Source: an uncultured Prevotellaceae bacterium (GTDB lineage Bacteria > Bacteroidota > Bacteroidia > Bacteroidales > Bacteroidaceae). Taken from it: DNA of 64,000 nucleotides. The notes under the pieces are model-generated. The model was given only the letters and a program-made list of their open reading frames with translations. It was not told the origin of the DNA and did no database searches. The position numbers and the translations under genes are program-made. Each line of letters starts with the position of its first letter. Within the stretch, counting starts at the first letter, position 1. The stretch is from positions 121,536 through 185,535 of the forward strand of contig CACWSX010000002.1 in the NCBI GenBank assembly GCA_902763615.1. The letters run 5' to 3'. Shown in pieces: positions 51,077 through 60,643 of the stretch.

Positions 51077-52006
51077 TCAGCGAGGCTTTCGCATATTGAT
51101 GTAAGGCACGCATCGACGGATGTCTACAGGGATGGTTTCCACTTGGAGACCATCCTTTTCGTTGGTGACGGTGAGGCGCACGATGCAGGCCTTGCTGTTG
51201 AGGGGCTTTGTGGGGTCGAAGATGAAGTTGCCGATGCTGTAGTAGATCTTGTGACCGTGATAGTCCTCGATGGTCTGCAGGGTGTGGGTGTGATGGCAGA
51301 TGAGCACATCGGCTCCAGCGTGTATCAGCATGTGGGCATCGTGACGCTGTCGAGGCACAGGCTCCAGCGTATGTTCGCCTCCCCAGTGAAGCGAGACGAT
51401 GATGACGGCTGTGGAGTCAGCCCGCCTGAGGCGCAAGACGCGCGATAGCAGCGAGTCCATCGGCTCCTGGCTCACGCAGGGTTTATCGGACAGATAGGCA
51501 TAATTCTCGAGGGCGAGGCGCAACGAGGGCACGAGCCACACCTTGCGAGGCTCAGAGGCTAAGAGCACAGGTTCGGAAGCCTGTTGCATGTTCTCGCCAG
51601 CACCCAAGGGCACCATACCCGCTGCGACGATATTCCGATAGGTATCCATAAGTCCCTCGCGCCCCTGGTCTATCGCGTGGTTGTTGGCGAGATTCAGGTG
51701 GGTGATGCCGTGCTGTTTCAGCGTGTCGAGCCATTCGGGCTCTGCGCGGAAGATGAACTGTTTGAAGACGGGTGCCTTGATCTTCGTAGCCGGGCATTCG
51801 AGATTGCCCACGACGACCTGGGCAGAACGAAAGACGGAGTCGATGCCATCCGAGAACAGATGGTCGACTCCGTGATGATTGATGACTCGGCGCACCCCGC
51901 GATCGAGCAGAATGTCGCCTGTGAAGACGATGCTTAATGTATCAGCACATCGCGCAGATACATGAAACAACAGGCTAACAGCCAGAGCTATAGTGATATT
52001 CCTCAT
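51077..52006 (-). CDS. CapA-family protein
   Basis: 309 residues with a signal peptide (MRNITIALAVSLLFHVSARC). Core motifs TGDILLDRG, VGNLECPAT, HLNLANNHAIDQGREG, VSLHWGGEH and VLICHHTHTLQ match the CapA/poly-gamma-glutamate-synthesis protein family (calcineurin-like phosphoesterase fold). Its start overlaps the upstream DUF3160 gene by 32 nt. No other PGA genes are near, so the substrate is unknown. Confidence 0.85.
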   Translation of the reverse strand: MRNITIALAVSLLFHVSARCADTLSIVFTGDILLDRGVRRVINHHGVDHLFSDGIDSVFRSAQVVVGNLECPATKIKAPVFKQFIFRAEPEWLDTLKQHGITHLNLANNHAIDQGREGLMDTYRNIVAAGMVPLGAGENMQQASEPVLLASEPRKVWLVPSLRLALENYAYLSDKPCVSQEPMDSLLSRVLRLRRADSTAVIIVSLHWGGEHTLEPVPRQRHDAHMLIHAGADVLICHHTHTLQTIEDYHGHKIYYSIGNFIFDPTKPLNSKACIVRLTVTNEKDGLQVETIPVDIRRCVPYINMRKPR

Positions 52007-54410
52007 TATCCTCGGGCTCCGACTCCAGTGGTACGGTGATGCGCTTCATCCACTCTGGCACGCCCTTGCGGGGATTCTTCTCCAACAGCTTCTGCCATTC
52101 CTCATCCGTCAGACGGGGCATATCGAGAGGCTGGATGAACTCACGATAGCTCAGCACAGCACCACGCGTGAGGTACAGATAACCGTCGATTTCGACTACC
52201 ACGTAGATCTCGTCAGCATCGCCCACAGCCTCGAAGAGGATCGACTTCTCAGGGTTGTTGTTCGCATTGGCGGTGTAGACATCAGCCACGAGGGCCACTT
52301 TCTTATCGGCACCCTGCACATCGTCCCAGCCCGTCAGTTCCTGGTCTTTCTGGCGCACCAGGTCGAGACTGATGTTCTCGAAGGTGGATCCGATGCACTC
52401 TATCTGTCCGTACTCCTCATCGGTGAGGGGCTTGCCAGCCAGTTCCTTCTCGCTGATGGCCAGCAGGAACTCAGCCTCCTCCTTCAGTCGGTCTGTGGCA
52501 CCGCTGATCTTATCGGTCATCATATTCTGCTCCTTCAGCAGACGGGCGGTGTTGTCGAGCAGGACAATGGCTTTCCGCCAGAAACCGACATTCGGCTCCA
52601 CGTAGCCTTTCACGATAGGCTCTGGGGGACCACCGCCTCCGCACTCGGCTCCGAAGGGCTGCTTGGCGTAGAGGATGGCGTCGTGCTTCAGTTCTGCCCA
52701 TGAGGCCAGCATCGCGTTGAGGTCTTTATACTCCCACTCTGGGGAAACCATGAAGTAAGGATAGTTCAATTGCGGGTCGCGGTCGCACATGGCTCTGAGG
52801 GTACTCATCCACTGGGTAGCCGTCGTCTCGTTCCAATTGATGCCCTGCATGCGCATCTTCATTTTCTCAAGCATTTTGCCATAGTCTTTCCACTCGGTCT
52901 TCTCCTCCATGAGGATGCGCTCAGCAGCGGGCACGAGCATCGCTGCGAAGAAGTCGAGGCCCTTTGGTGTGGCGCGCTTCGTGGGTTTGCTGTCGTAGTC
53001 GACCATATTCAGCAGCACCTCCGCATCGGGCTGATAGCGCTGGGGCATTACTTGGATCTTGTTGTGGCTCGTATTCTCATACTTCGGACGGATTCGCGTC
53101 TGCGTGTTGCCGATCTCGTTGAGGGTAGCGGTAATCTTGGCGATGGCATCGTCGTTGTGGATGAGGTCTTCCATCTGCAAGCCGGTCTTCTCCACCTCGG
53201 CCATCACCTGAGGCAGACTGAGGTCGTCAGACTCGCCCATGAGGTAGGTGATGAGTTCGTCGAGCGTGCGGTAGTTCTCCTGCGATTTCTTGTCGAGTTT
53301 CAGCGCACAGGCCTGCATCACGGCAGCCAGCACATCGTCCTTGTGGTCCAATCCGAAGCTGGCGGTCTGCAGCCACATCATCCCCCTGAAGTAGCGCTGG
53401 AGCTTCTCTGTGCGGGAGTAGTGGCCTCGCGGACGGTAGAGGCTATAGGCGAACGTTACCCCCTTGAAGTCGGTCATAAAGGCGCTTAAGTCGTCTTTGG
53501 CTTCCATGATCTTCCCGACTTCCTGTGCCTCGACATCGTCTTTGCCTGGCTCGGAGATATACTTGCCAGTGAACAGCTTGTAGGCGATATTGTAGAAAGC
53601 TGCATTACGGTGTGCGATCTCATACCGTTTCTCGTCTGCGCCCGACCATCTCTCCATATTGTACAGCAGTTCGTGCATATCGCGACAGAAGGTGGTCATC
53701 AGTGGCAACAGCTTCTGCTCCTCCACCTCGCGCAGCATGCAGTCGATGTAAAGGTGGAAGATCTGCAGGTAGAGGTCGGTGGTCACGAAGTTGGGGAAGT
53801 CGCTATAGTCGTTCTTCTCGTAGATCTGGAACAGCTGGTTCATCCGTGAGGGCACGATGCCGAAACCGTCCTTGCCCAACTGCTGACTGAGCAGCGGGTC
53901 GAAATCCTTGAGCTGTGTGGGGTTGACCATGTTCTGGATGTTCACTTTCTGACCGGGTCCCACCTCGAAGTTCTTCTGCTTGAGTTCGTCCTCTCGCTCC
54001 TGCATGCGCTTGATGAAGGCTTTCTCCTGATCGGTGTACTTCATGATGTTCGCCTCGTCGATCATGCGGTAGTAGAAATCGTAGAACGACTCATCTTCCT
54101 TGCTCTCAAACTTGTCGTAGGGCATGTTCTCGTCGAATACCCACATCAGCGAGTCGTACCACGAGGTAGTCAGATAGATGTCGCGGATATAGGAGTCCTT
54201 GAAGGGGAAGCCTCGCTGTGCTGCGGGCGCGTTGCGAAGCGTACGGACATCGGCCAGCGAGAGTCCGCTGACGTCCATGTCGTAATCGATACTGTCGAGC
54301 AGTTTCTCCACGTTGATCTGCGAGGGAGGAACCGTCACGACGGCTTGTTGTTTCTGTGCACAGGCCATCATGAGGGCCGCTGTGCAGGCTGCTAATAATA
54401 ACTTTTTCAT
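51975..54410 (-). CDS. DUF3160-domain lipoprotein
   Basis: 811 residues from the ATG at 54410 (MKKLLLAACTAALMMACAQ, lipobox); the longer frame to 54491 lies within the upstream gene. The long helical body (FPNFVTTDLYLQIFHLYIDC, FRGMMWLQTASFGL, AECGGGGPPEPIVKGYVEPN, then VYTANANNNPEKSILFEAVG) follows the DUF3160 family, secreted proteins of unknown function in Bacteroidota and archaea. It overlaps the preceding gene by four bases and CapA by 32 nt, so it sits in the middle of a compact operon. Confidence 0.8.
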   Translation of the reverse strand: MKKLLLAACTAALMMACAQKQQAVVTVPPSQINVEKLLDSIDYDMDVSGLSLADVRTLRNAPAAQRGFPFKDSYIRDIYLTTSWYDSLMWVFDENMPYDKFESKEDESFYDFYYRMIDEANIMKYTDQEKAFIKRMQEREDELKQKNFEVGPGQKVNIQNMVNPTQLKDFDPLLSQQLGKDGFGIVPSRMNQLFQIYEKNDYSDFPNFVTTDLYLQIFHLYIDCMLREVEEQKLLPLMTTFCRDMHELLYNMERWSGADEKRYEIAHRNAAFYNIAYKLFTGKYISEPGKDDVEAQEVGKIMEAKDDLSAFMTDFKGVTFAYSLYRPRGHYSRTEKLQRYFRGMMWLQTASFGLDHKDDVLAAVMQACALKLDKKSQENYRTLDELITYLMGESDDLSLPQVMAEVEKTGLQMEDLIHNDDAIAKITATLNEIGNTQTRIRPKYENTSHNKIQVMPQRYQPDAEVLLNMVDYDSKPTKRATPKGLDFFAAMLVPAAERILMEEKTEWKDYGKMLEKMKMRMQGINWNETTATQWMSTLRAMCDRDPQLNYPYFMVSPEWEYKDLNAMLASWAELKHDAILYAKQPFGAECGGGGPPEPIVKGYVEPNVGFWRKAIVLLDNTARLLKEQNMMTDKISGATDRLKEEAEFLLAISEKELAGKPLTDEEYGQIECIGSTFENISLDLVRQKDQELTGWDDVQGADKKVALVADVYTANANNNPEKSILFEAVGDADEIYVVVEIDGYLYLTRGAVLSYREFIQPLDMPRLTDEEWQKLLEKNPRKGVPEWMKRITVPLESEPEDNEEYHYSSGC

Positions 54411-54913
54411 TGGCTGAAGGTTTTTATTGCTGTTTCTTGGTCTACACCTTTGATGATAAAATGGTCGAATGCCATTCCGAATCTGTCCCATTTATAGTCG
54501 GACACCACGTAGAGCGAGTCGGTGGTCGATTCCAGCGCGCGTATCTTGCCGTCGACAAAGCGGAAGTCCTCTAGGATACCACCCAGTTTCGAACCCATCC
54601 ACAGTGCGCGAGGCTTGCCGTTCACCTGCTTGAAGATGAAGAGCCTGCGGGCCTTCTCCGGATAGAAGCGGGTCGACTTGATCACCCCCACCAATGCATC
54701 TTCACTGCCGTCACCGTTGACATCGCCCGTCTGAAACTGATACACGGGGTAGGGTAGTTTCCAGTCGTTGAGCCAGTAGAGGCTGTCGTGAACCTTCCTC
54801 AGCGTGAAGTTGCCTCGTGTCGCAATCACCGTGCTGTTCTGAGGCGGCTTGCTGTTCTGCGCCATCAGCGGAGAAATCACAGCGAGGAGGCATATCAGCA
54901 GCCTGATTCTCAT
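54407..54913 (-). CDS. Secreted hypothetical protein with Asp-rich Ca-binding-like loop
   Basis: 168 residues with a signal peptide (MRIRLLICLLAVISPLMAQ). A loop GDVNGDGSEDALVGV resembles dockerin, FG-GAP or EF-hand calcium loops, followed by mixed beta sequence. It overlaps the DUF3160 start by four bases (ATGA), so the two are coupled. No family recognised beyond the loop. Confidence 0.65.
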   Translation of the reverse strand: MRIRLLICLLAVISPLMAQNSKPPQNSTVIATRGNFTLRKVHDSLYWLNDWKLPYPVYQFQTGDVNGDGSEDALVGVIKSTRFYPEKARRLFIFKQVNGKPRALWMGSKLGGILEDFRFVDGKIRALESTTDSLYVVSDYKWDRFGMAFDHFIIKGVDQETAIKTFSQ

Positions 54914-54925
54914 CGGCTTGATTTT

Positions 54926-56071
54926 TTAGAACGCGGGCAGATCTGACTTCTGCTGAGCCTTGACGGCCATGCACTCCATCTCCACGAGCCAGCCTGGACG
55001 ACATACGGGCGCGAGTACAATCACGACAGGCTTGTCTGCAAAGCGCTCCTCATAGAGTTGACGGACGGTCTGATAGTCAGCGATGTCGCGCAGATAGACC
55101 ACTATCTCAGCCACATCGTCGAATGAGCACTCTGCCTCGTTCAGAAGGGCCTCGACGTTCTCCCACATGCGATGGGTCTGCTTCACCACGTCGCGCGGGT
55201 ACATGATTTCACCCTTATTGTTGATGCTGGCCGTACCTGAGATGAACACGTGGCGACGGTCGGCATAGTCGATATAGGTGCCACGCTCGAACGACACACC
55301 GTAGTCGCTGGTGCGGTTCAGGTGGGTTGGCGCGTAGAGGAAATGGCGCTGCTCGGGCTGCAGGCCTGCGATGGCATAGTTGTCCATCTGCGAGAGTACA
55401 TTGGGATCCTGCTGTCGCCCTCCGATGCCTGTCGAGGCGATGAAATGGGTGTGGACGGTCAGTCCCTGCGTGAAGAAGAACTGGTTGCGGGCGCGGACCA
55501 CACCGCCGTAGTTCAAGTCGATATCGTTCACGAAGAGCCACGTGCGGATGCAGTTGTCTGCGAGCGTACAGCCCTCCTCGAGCAGTTGCATGTTGTATTC
55601 GTTGAAGAGCAGTCGCGTCTGGTATTCCGAGTTGGCAGCGAGGTTATGGGCAGAGCCGTTCCAAAGGTGATGAAACTGTCCGTGACTCACCTTGTAGAGG
55701 CCGTTGCCCGTCAGACTGGTGGCCACGTTGGTCATCAGATACACCCACATGCTGATTTTCGTGCCGTCGAGGGGCGGTTGCTCGATGATGCTCTTGGCGC
55801 AGTCGCTCACATCGCTCACGATCACATGGTCTGCCTGGTTCGATGCATCGCTCAGGAAATAGCGCTTGAACACGGCCTGCGGTTGTCCGGGCAATTGCTC
55901 CAGCAACTGCGCATAAGCCGACATCACAGCCTCCAGCTGTGCCTCGAAGGTCATCAGCGGACTGCTGGCATGAATCATCGCGTGATATTCTTTTACTTCT
56001 GTGCCAGCGTCGAAGCAGAACACCTCGGCGCGGGCGTTGGGAAAGTCGATTTTCTTGGTTTTTTCTTCCAT
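54926..56071 (-). CDS. Two-domain RidA/YjgF-like protein (chorismatase-like fold)
   Basis: 381 residues from the ATG at 56071 (MEEKTKKIDFPNARAEV); the frame to 56092 begins on a TTG inside the -7 box at 56090-56097. The C-terminal ~130 residues are a RidA-type domain (HVFISGTASINNKGEI, WENVEALLNEAECSFDDVAE, VIVLAPVCRPGWLVEMEC). The N-terminal part resembles the first domain of FkbO/Hyg5-type chorismatases. A deaminase or small-molecule lyase role is possible, but active-site residues cannot be assigned by eye. Confidence 0.7.
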   Translation of the reverse strand: MEEKTKKIDFPNARAEVFCFDAGTEVKEYHAMIHASSPLMTFEAQLEAVMSAYAQLLEQLPGQPQAVFKRYFLSDASNQADHVIVSDVSDCAKSIIEQPPLDGTKISMWVYLMTNVATSLTGNGLYKVSHGQFHHLWNGSAHNLAANSEYQTRLLFNEYNMQLLEEGCTLADNCIRTWLFVNDIDLNYGGVVRARNQFFFTQGLTVHTHFIASTGIGGRQQDPNVLSQMDNYAIAGLQPEQRHFLYAPTHLNRTSDYGVSFERGTYIDYADRRHVFISGTASINNKGEIMYPRDVVKQTHRMWENVEALLNEAECSFDDVAEIVVYLRDIADYQTVRQLYEERFADKPVVIVLAPVCRPGWLVEMECMAVKAQQKSDLPAF

Positions 56072-56089
56072 TTGATGGTTCTTTGGCTG

Positions 56090-56097
56090 CAAAGATA
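56090..56097 (-). promoter_or_regulatory. -7 box of the Rid-like gene
   Basis: TATCTTTG on the minus strand, 19 nt upstream of the ATG at 56071; likely start of the four-gene operon down to 51077. Confidence 0.6.
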
Positions 56098-56183
56098 CAA
56101 CTTTTTGTGGAGTTTCGGGAGTTTTTTCTCAAAAAAGTCGCAGAATACCTATATTTAATCATATAAGGTGGGGGCGATTTGAA

Positions 56184-56208
56184 CTGTCACAACTGTCACA
56201 ACAGTCAC
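56184..56208. repeat. Three CTGTCAC-like direct repeats, 9-bp period
   Basis: CTGTCAC at 56184 and 56193 and CAGTCAC at 56202 lie between the divergent promoters of the Rid-like and Na/Pi-wHTH genes. The core resembles the PhoB-box core CTGTCA, but the spacing is 9 rather than 11 bp. Confidence 0.65.
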
Positions 56209-56264
56209 AACCATAAGCCAATGGCGTCATGTTCTAATTTGTAACCGAATTGTAATCGCCTTTA

Positions 56265-56296
56265 TTTGTTAGTATGACGCGGTTTTTGTATCTTTG
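56265..56296 (+). promoter_or_regulatory. Promoter of the Na/Pi-wHTH gene
   Basis: TTTG at 56265-56268 and TATCTTTG at 56289-56296, separated by 20 nt. It excludes the upstream ATG at 56274 as the start. Confidence 0.65.
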
Positions 56297-56321
56297 CAGC
56301 GAAATTGTAAAGCACGAAGAT

Positions 56322-58280
56322 ATGACGATTGAATTGTTTCTAAGGCTGCTTGGCTCGCTGGCATTGCTCATTTACGGCATGAAGACGATGAGCGATGCCC
56401 TGCAGAAGATGGCAGGACCCAGTTTAAGACACGTATTAGCCCGTATGACTGGCAACCGATTGAGCGGCATGCTGACAGGCATGATGGTGACCTGCGCCGT
56501 GCAGTCATCATCAGCCACAACGGTCATGACGGTTTCGTTTGTCTCAGCAGGACTGCTCACGCTGGCGCAGGCTATATCGGTCATCATGGGTGCCAACATC
56601 GGCACCACGCTCACAGCCTGGATTATGTCGCTTGGCTACAATCTCGATCTGACCGTCATTGTGTTTCCCGCCTTCCTCATCGGTATGGTGCTCATCTACA
56701 AGAAGCGCCATCGTGTGGCTGGCGATTTCCTCTTCGGACTGGCATTTCTCTTCTGGTCGCTCGTCATGCTGAGCAGTGTGGGGCGCGATATGGACTTGGC
56801 CCACAATGCCGATGTGGTCAGTTTCTTTGCCTCGTTCGATACAGGCAGCTATCTCACCATCCTGATCTTTCTGGCTGCTGGCACCGTGATTACTTGCGTG
56901 GTGCAGTCGTCGGCTGCGGTGATGGCCATCACCATCCTGCTCTGCTCTACTGGCGTGTTGCCCATCTATATGGGTATTGCCTTGGTGATGGGCGAGAATA
57001 TCGGCACGACGGCTACGGCCAACCTTGCAGCTCTTGGCGCTGGCACTGAGGCTCGTCGGGCAGCATTGGCTCACCTGATGTTCAATGTGTTTGGCGTCAT
57101 CTGGGTGCTCGTGGTGTTCTATCCCTTTGTCGATATGGTGTGCGGACTCGTGGGCTACAATCCCTCGATGGCAGGACAGGCAGAGCGGATTCCCATTGTG
57201 CTGGCTATGTTCCACACTTGCTTCAACGTGCTCAATACGGCTCTGCTCATCGGGTTTATTCCCCAGATGGAGAAGATTGTCTGCAAACTTCTGCCTGAAG
57301 GCAAGGCTGAGGCCGAACAGCCAACCACGTTGCACTTCATCAACAGCGGTGTGATCCAGACGCCTGAGATTGCGGTGCTTCAGGCTCAGAAGGAGATTGT
57401 TCATTTTGCTGAGCGCATGCACCGTATGTTTGGGATGGCCTGCGTGCTCATCGATGAGAAGGACAAGAAGGAGCGCGAGAGCCAGTATGCGCGCATCGAG
57501 CGCTATGAGACAATAGCCGACAATATGGAACTGGAGATTGCGAAATATCTGGAGCTGGTAGGCAATGAGCACCTGTCGGACGACACAAAGGACAAGACGC
57601 GTGTGATGCTCCGTCAGATCGGCGAATTGGAGTCTATTGGCGATGCCTGTTACAAGATGGCCCGAACGGTCGTCCATCTGCGTGAGAACAAAGAGGACTT
57701 TACAAGTGAGCAATACGCCAGGCTGCACGAGATGCTCCGACTGGTGAACGAGGCTGTGACGCAGATGATTGTGGTGGTGAGCGGACGACGCAAAGACCTC
57801 TCATTGACCGACTCGCTCTCTATCGAAAAGGACATCAACCAGCTTCGCGACCAACTCAGGGCTGAGAACGTCGTGGGCGTCAATTCGCACCAGTACTCTT
57901 ATGCGCTGAGCACAATCTACAACGATATCGTGGCCGACTGCGAGAAAATCGGCGACTATGTGATGAATATCGTCGAAGCCCGCTTGGGTAAGCATCTGCT
58001 CAGCTATAGTGGCTTGTGCCTGAACCTCGATAAGAAGACGGCAACTGTTGATGGTGTGGCTGTGAGCCTCACGCCTACTGAGTTCTCGCTGCTACATCTG
58101 CTTCTGGTTAATCGTGGGAAGGTGCTCTCGCGCCAACAGCTGATGGACAGTGTCTGGGCAGGTGTCGTCGTGACCGATCGCACCGTGAATGTCAATATCA
58201 CCCGCCTGCGCAAGAAAATAGGCCCCTACGCTCAGAACATCGTCAGTCGTACGGGCTTTGGATATGTGTTTGAGGATTAA
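56322..58280 (+). CDS. Na/Pi cotransporter-PhoU protein fused to an OmpR/PhoB-type winged-helix domain
   Basis: 652 residues from the ATG at 56322. Two NptA-type repeats have the diagnostic QSSSATTVMT (~55-65) and QSSAAVMAITIL (~200) signatures and GANIGTTLTAW/GENIGTTATAN loops. A PhoU-like helical region (~350-550) contains REIGxxES-type and YNDIVADCEKIGDYVMNIVE lines. From ~555 the sequence switches to a Trans_reg_C wHTH: LTPTEFSLLHLLLVNRGKVL, then RTVNVNITRLRKKIGPYAQN and RTGFGYVF. No stop intervenes. It would be a membrane-bound phosphate transporter/sensor carrying its own DNA-binding domain on the cytoplasmic side. Confidence 0.9.
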   Translation: MTIELFLRLLGSLALLIYGMKTMSDALQKMAGPSLRHVLARMTGNRLSGMLTGMMVTCAVQSSSATTVMTVSFVSAGLLTLAQAISVIMGANIGTTLTAWIMSLGYNLDLTVIVFPAFLIGMVLIYKKRHRVAGDFLFGLAFLFWSLVMLSSVGRDMDLAHNADVVSFFASFDTGSYLTILIFLAAGTVITCVVQSSAAVMAITILLCSTGVLPIYMGIALVMGENIGTTATANLAALGAGTEARRAALAHLMFNVFGVIWVLVVFYPFVDMVCGLVGYNPSMAGQAERIPIVLAMFHTCFNVLNTALLIGFIPQMEKIVCKLLPEGKAEAEQPTTLHFINSGVIQTPEIAVLQAQKEIVHFAERMHRMFGMACVLIDEKDKKERESQYARIERYETIADNMELEIAKYLELVGNEHLSDDTKDKTRVMLRQIGELESIGDACYKMARTVVHLRENKEDFTSEQYARLHEMLRLVNEAVTQMIVVVSGRRKDLSLTDSLSIEKDINQLRDQLRAENVVGVNSHQYSYALSTIYNDIVADCEKIGDYVMNIVEARLGKHLLSYSGLCLNLDKKTATVDGVAVSLTPTEFSLLHLLLVNRGKVLSRQQLMDSVWAGVVVTDRTVNVNITRLRKKIGPYAQNIVSRTGFGYVFED

Positions 58281-58306
58281 GGAAACAAAAATACAATGCA
58301 ACTAAA

Positions 58307-58335
58307 AGGGGCATCTGCCTCACGCAGACACCCCC
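58307..58335. terminator. Bidirectional terminator hairpin
   Basis: GGGGCATCTGC pairs with GCAGACACCCC-type sequence around a CTCAC loop, between two convergent genes; T-rich on one side and A-rich on the other. Confidence 0.7.
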
Positions 58336-58371
58336 TCTCTTATTACGATCTAGGATAAATATTTGATGTAA

Positions 58372-60345
58372 TTATTTCCACCAGAAGTCATTCACAAATG
58401 AGCCTTGCACATAGTTGGTGAATAATTTGTTCTCGTCAGCAATATTCTTTCTTTCAGCAACTGGCTTAAAGGTATCGTCAACCAAAATCTTACATGCAGC
58501 CTTACCTCTTTCAGCTTTGAGCTCCAACCATTTGTTCTCCTTAAAGACCTCAATGATGATATTCTGAATCTGCTCAGGAGTCGTGTATACGCCTTCAACT
58601 GTAAACTCAACGGGGTCTTTATCAGGACCAGCACCGGTGTTATACATCTTATATTCACCCTTTGTGTTAGGAGTTGCCTCTCCGAATAAACCATGAATCT
58701 CTTGACCCTCAGCTTCGTTTGCACCTCTGACTCTCAGCGGGAGCACACCACCAGCACAGATCAGCTTCAGTGTGGTAATGCCGCTTTCAGCCTTCACTAC
58801 GTCGAAGACAACATCGTTGAAGTCGAAGTCACCAGCCTCAGAAGCCGACAGGTCCTCAGCAATCACGCGATAGAGCGGATCACCTCCCTTGAATCCTGGG
58901 TTGCAAGGCGTCTGAGGAATGTTGATATTGGGCTTGCCAGACTTGAAGCCTGCGGCATAGATGTTGTTTTCTATGGTGAAACCGTCTTTTACATAAATAA
59001 ATGGTTTGGAACCGTCATTTCCCTGTGCAAAATGAGTCTCTGCAGAAACGTACAAGTTGCCACCATAGGTTACAGCACCATGACTTCTCTGACTTAGAAG
59101 CGTTGGGTCTCTGACGATATCCTTGGCTTGGAATACGGCAGGGGCATCTGAAGAGACACCAAAGATTCCAAATCCTTCATCATCGCCACGTCCAGACTCA
59201 AACTGAGCAGTTTCCGAAACGACAAATACGGCATTCGCGCCCATATCGATTCTAAACGGACCAGAAATGGCACCTGTACTTGAATCCCTACCTCCATAGA
59301 AATTCTTAGTCAGCACACCGCCGCCACCATCAATCTTAAATGCTCCAGTTTCTGATGAAATATTCATTTCGAAATCATGAGTCACCTCAAGATAACAGTT
59401 ATTGATCACGTTCTCGCTTCCACCGATGTAAGCATAATTATCAGTCGTCCAATGTCCATTGTTTACCCAACCCGAGTTGTTGGAGTTGATATGAGTAGTG
59501 CCAGAAACGTTCCAAATATCATTGTTCTGCACAGCTCCTGCATGTATAATTACTTCTGAACAATCAATGGTGCCATCGTTGACGATTCTATCATTATTAG
59601 CATTGACAATTACATTTCCTGTCCCTGCCGTTTTTCCTGTTGTTTCTAATTTTCCTACATTATAGAGGATGCTGGACGAAGTGATTTCGTAAGATTCTGC
59701 TTTGATGGTTCCATGATTGTATACCGGATAAGTTTGTATTTTGAGGAGTCCATCAGTCTCAAGTGTCGCACCTTCTGCAATATAAAAAGAAATATTTAAA
59801 CCCTCAGCAGCATATGAACCTAATTTTAAGGTCGACCCTTCAGTCAGATAAACTTTTGCACCAGTGTTTAGCGAAAACGTTTTGTTGGTTAGATCAACAT
59901 TACCTTTTACATAAATCACGCATTGGCTTGACCAGGAATCAACTTGTGTGGTACTTGCGTCAATATAATAAGGACCTACTCCACCTTGGTAGTTGGGCAT
60001 TGCGCTAGCATTTGTAGGAATTTCACTTTCTTTCAAGAAATTGCTGGCATCACAATCAGAGGGGAAAGAAATCTTGGGCTGCAGGTTACCTTTATACTGA
60101 GCATAAGTGCCTACGGCGCGCGTAAGGGCACGCGTGCTGGCATTCTTGCTGCTGAAGCCCCAGTCGACATTAGGACCTACCTTGCCAAATGCTTTCTCGA
60201 AAGCAACAGCATACTTATCGTTCACAGCCTGTTCAGCTTTTTCCTCATTATAATAGAAGTCATCATGACTGCATGACGAAAGGATCATTACGCTTATCAT
60301 GGCGAATATGGCCACCAAAGCACTGAGATAATTCTTCTTATTCAT
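58372..60345 (-). CDS. LruC/DUF4842-domain lipoprotein
   Basis: 657 residues with a lipobox (VMILSSCSHDD). A large beta-helix-like central part full of short Asn/Gly turns (TGAKVYLTEGSTLKLGSY, NGTIDCSEVIIHAG) is followed by the LruC/DUF4842 domain with its hallmark AGDFDFNDVVFDV. Such proteins are surface-exposed in Bacteroidota; function unknown. The N-terminal Cys would carry the lipid. A -7 box lies at 60432-60439, leaving an ~80-nt leader. Confidence 0.8.
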   Translation of the reverse strand: MNKKNYLSALVAIFAMISVMILSSCSHDDFYYNEEKAEQAVNDKYAVAFEKAFGKVGPNVDWGFSSKNASTRALTRAVGTYAQYKGNLQPKISFPSDCDASNFLKESEIPTNASAMPNYQGGVGPYYIDASTTQVDSWSSQCVIYVKGNVDLTNKTFSLNTGAKVYLTEGSTLKLGSYAAEGLNISFYIAEGATLETDGLLKIQTYPVYNHGTIKAESYEITSSSILYNVGKLETTGKTAGTGNVIVNANNDRIVNDGTIDCSEVIIHAGAVQNNDIWNVSGTTHINSNNSGWVNNGHWTTDNYAYIGGSENVINNCYLEVTHDFEMNISSETGAFKIDGGGGVLTKNFYGGRDSSTGAISGPFRIDMGANAVFVVSETAQFESGRGDDEGFGIFGVSSDAPAVFQAKDIVRDPTLLSQRSHGAVTYGGNLYVSAETHFAQGNDGSKPFIYVKDGFTIENNIYAAGFKSGKPNINIPQTPCNPGFKGGDPLYRVIAEDLSASEAGDFDFNDVVFDVVKAESGITTLKLICAGGVLPLRVRGANEAEGQEIHGLFGEATPNTKGEYKMYNTGAGPDKDPVEFTVEGVYTTPEQIQNIIIEVFKENKWLELKAERGKAACKILVDDTFKPVAERKNIADENKLFTNYVQGSFVNDFWWK

Positions 60346-60431
60346 AATTTTTAATGTTAAGTTATATATATTCTAAAGTTAAGTACTAACCATTTTTCCA
60401 TTGATTGGCATCATACACGATGCTTCAGATG

Positions 60432-60439
60432 CAAATATA
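60432..60439 (-). promoter_or_regulatory. -7 box of the LruC lipoprotein gene
   Basis: TATATTTG on the minus strand, about 87 nt upstream of the ATG at 60345. Confidence 0.5.
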
Positions 60440-60643
60440 CGAATAAAGCCAGTAAGATGCTGGAAATTTTAGCAAATAAACGTTAATCATATGTGTTTTG
60501 TGTAGATAAAGTGTGGTTTGATAGAAGATTTTTGTCACTTTGTCCATTATTTGTAATCTTACAGATAGCAAAATACGCGAATGTGGACTCACTGGGGACG
60601 GTTCCAAGCGAGTCCTCGCTCATTCCGTCCCGTCTGAGTTAAA

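Noticed and set aside
56544-57728. 394-codon minus-strand open frame
   Set aside because: Antisense shadow of the Na/Pi-PhoU-wHTH gene with His/Gln-rich low-complexity sequence.
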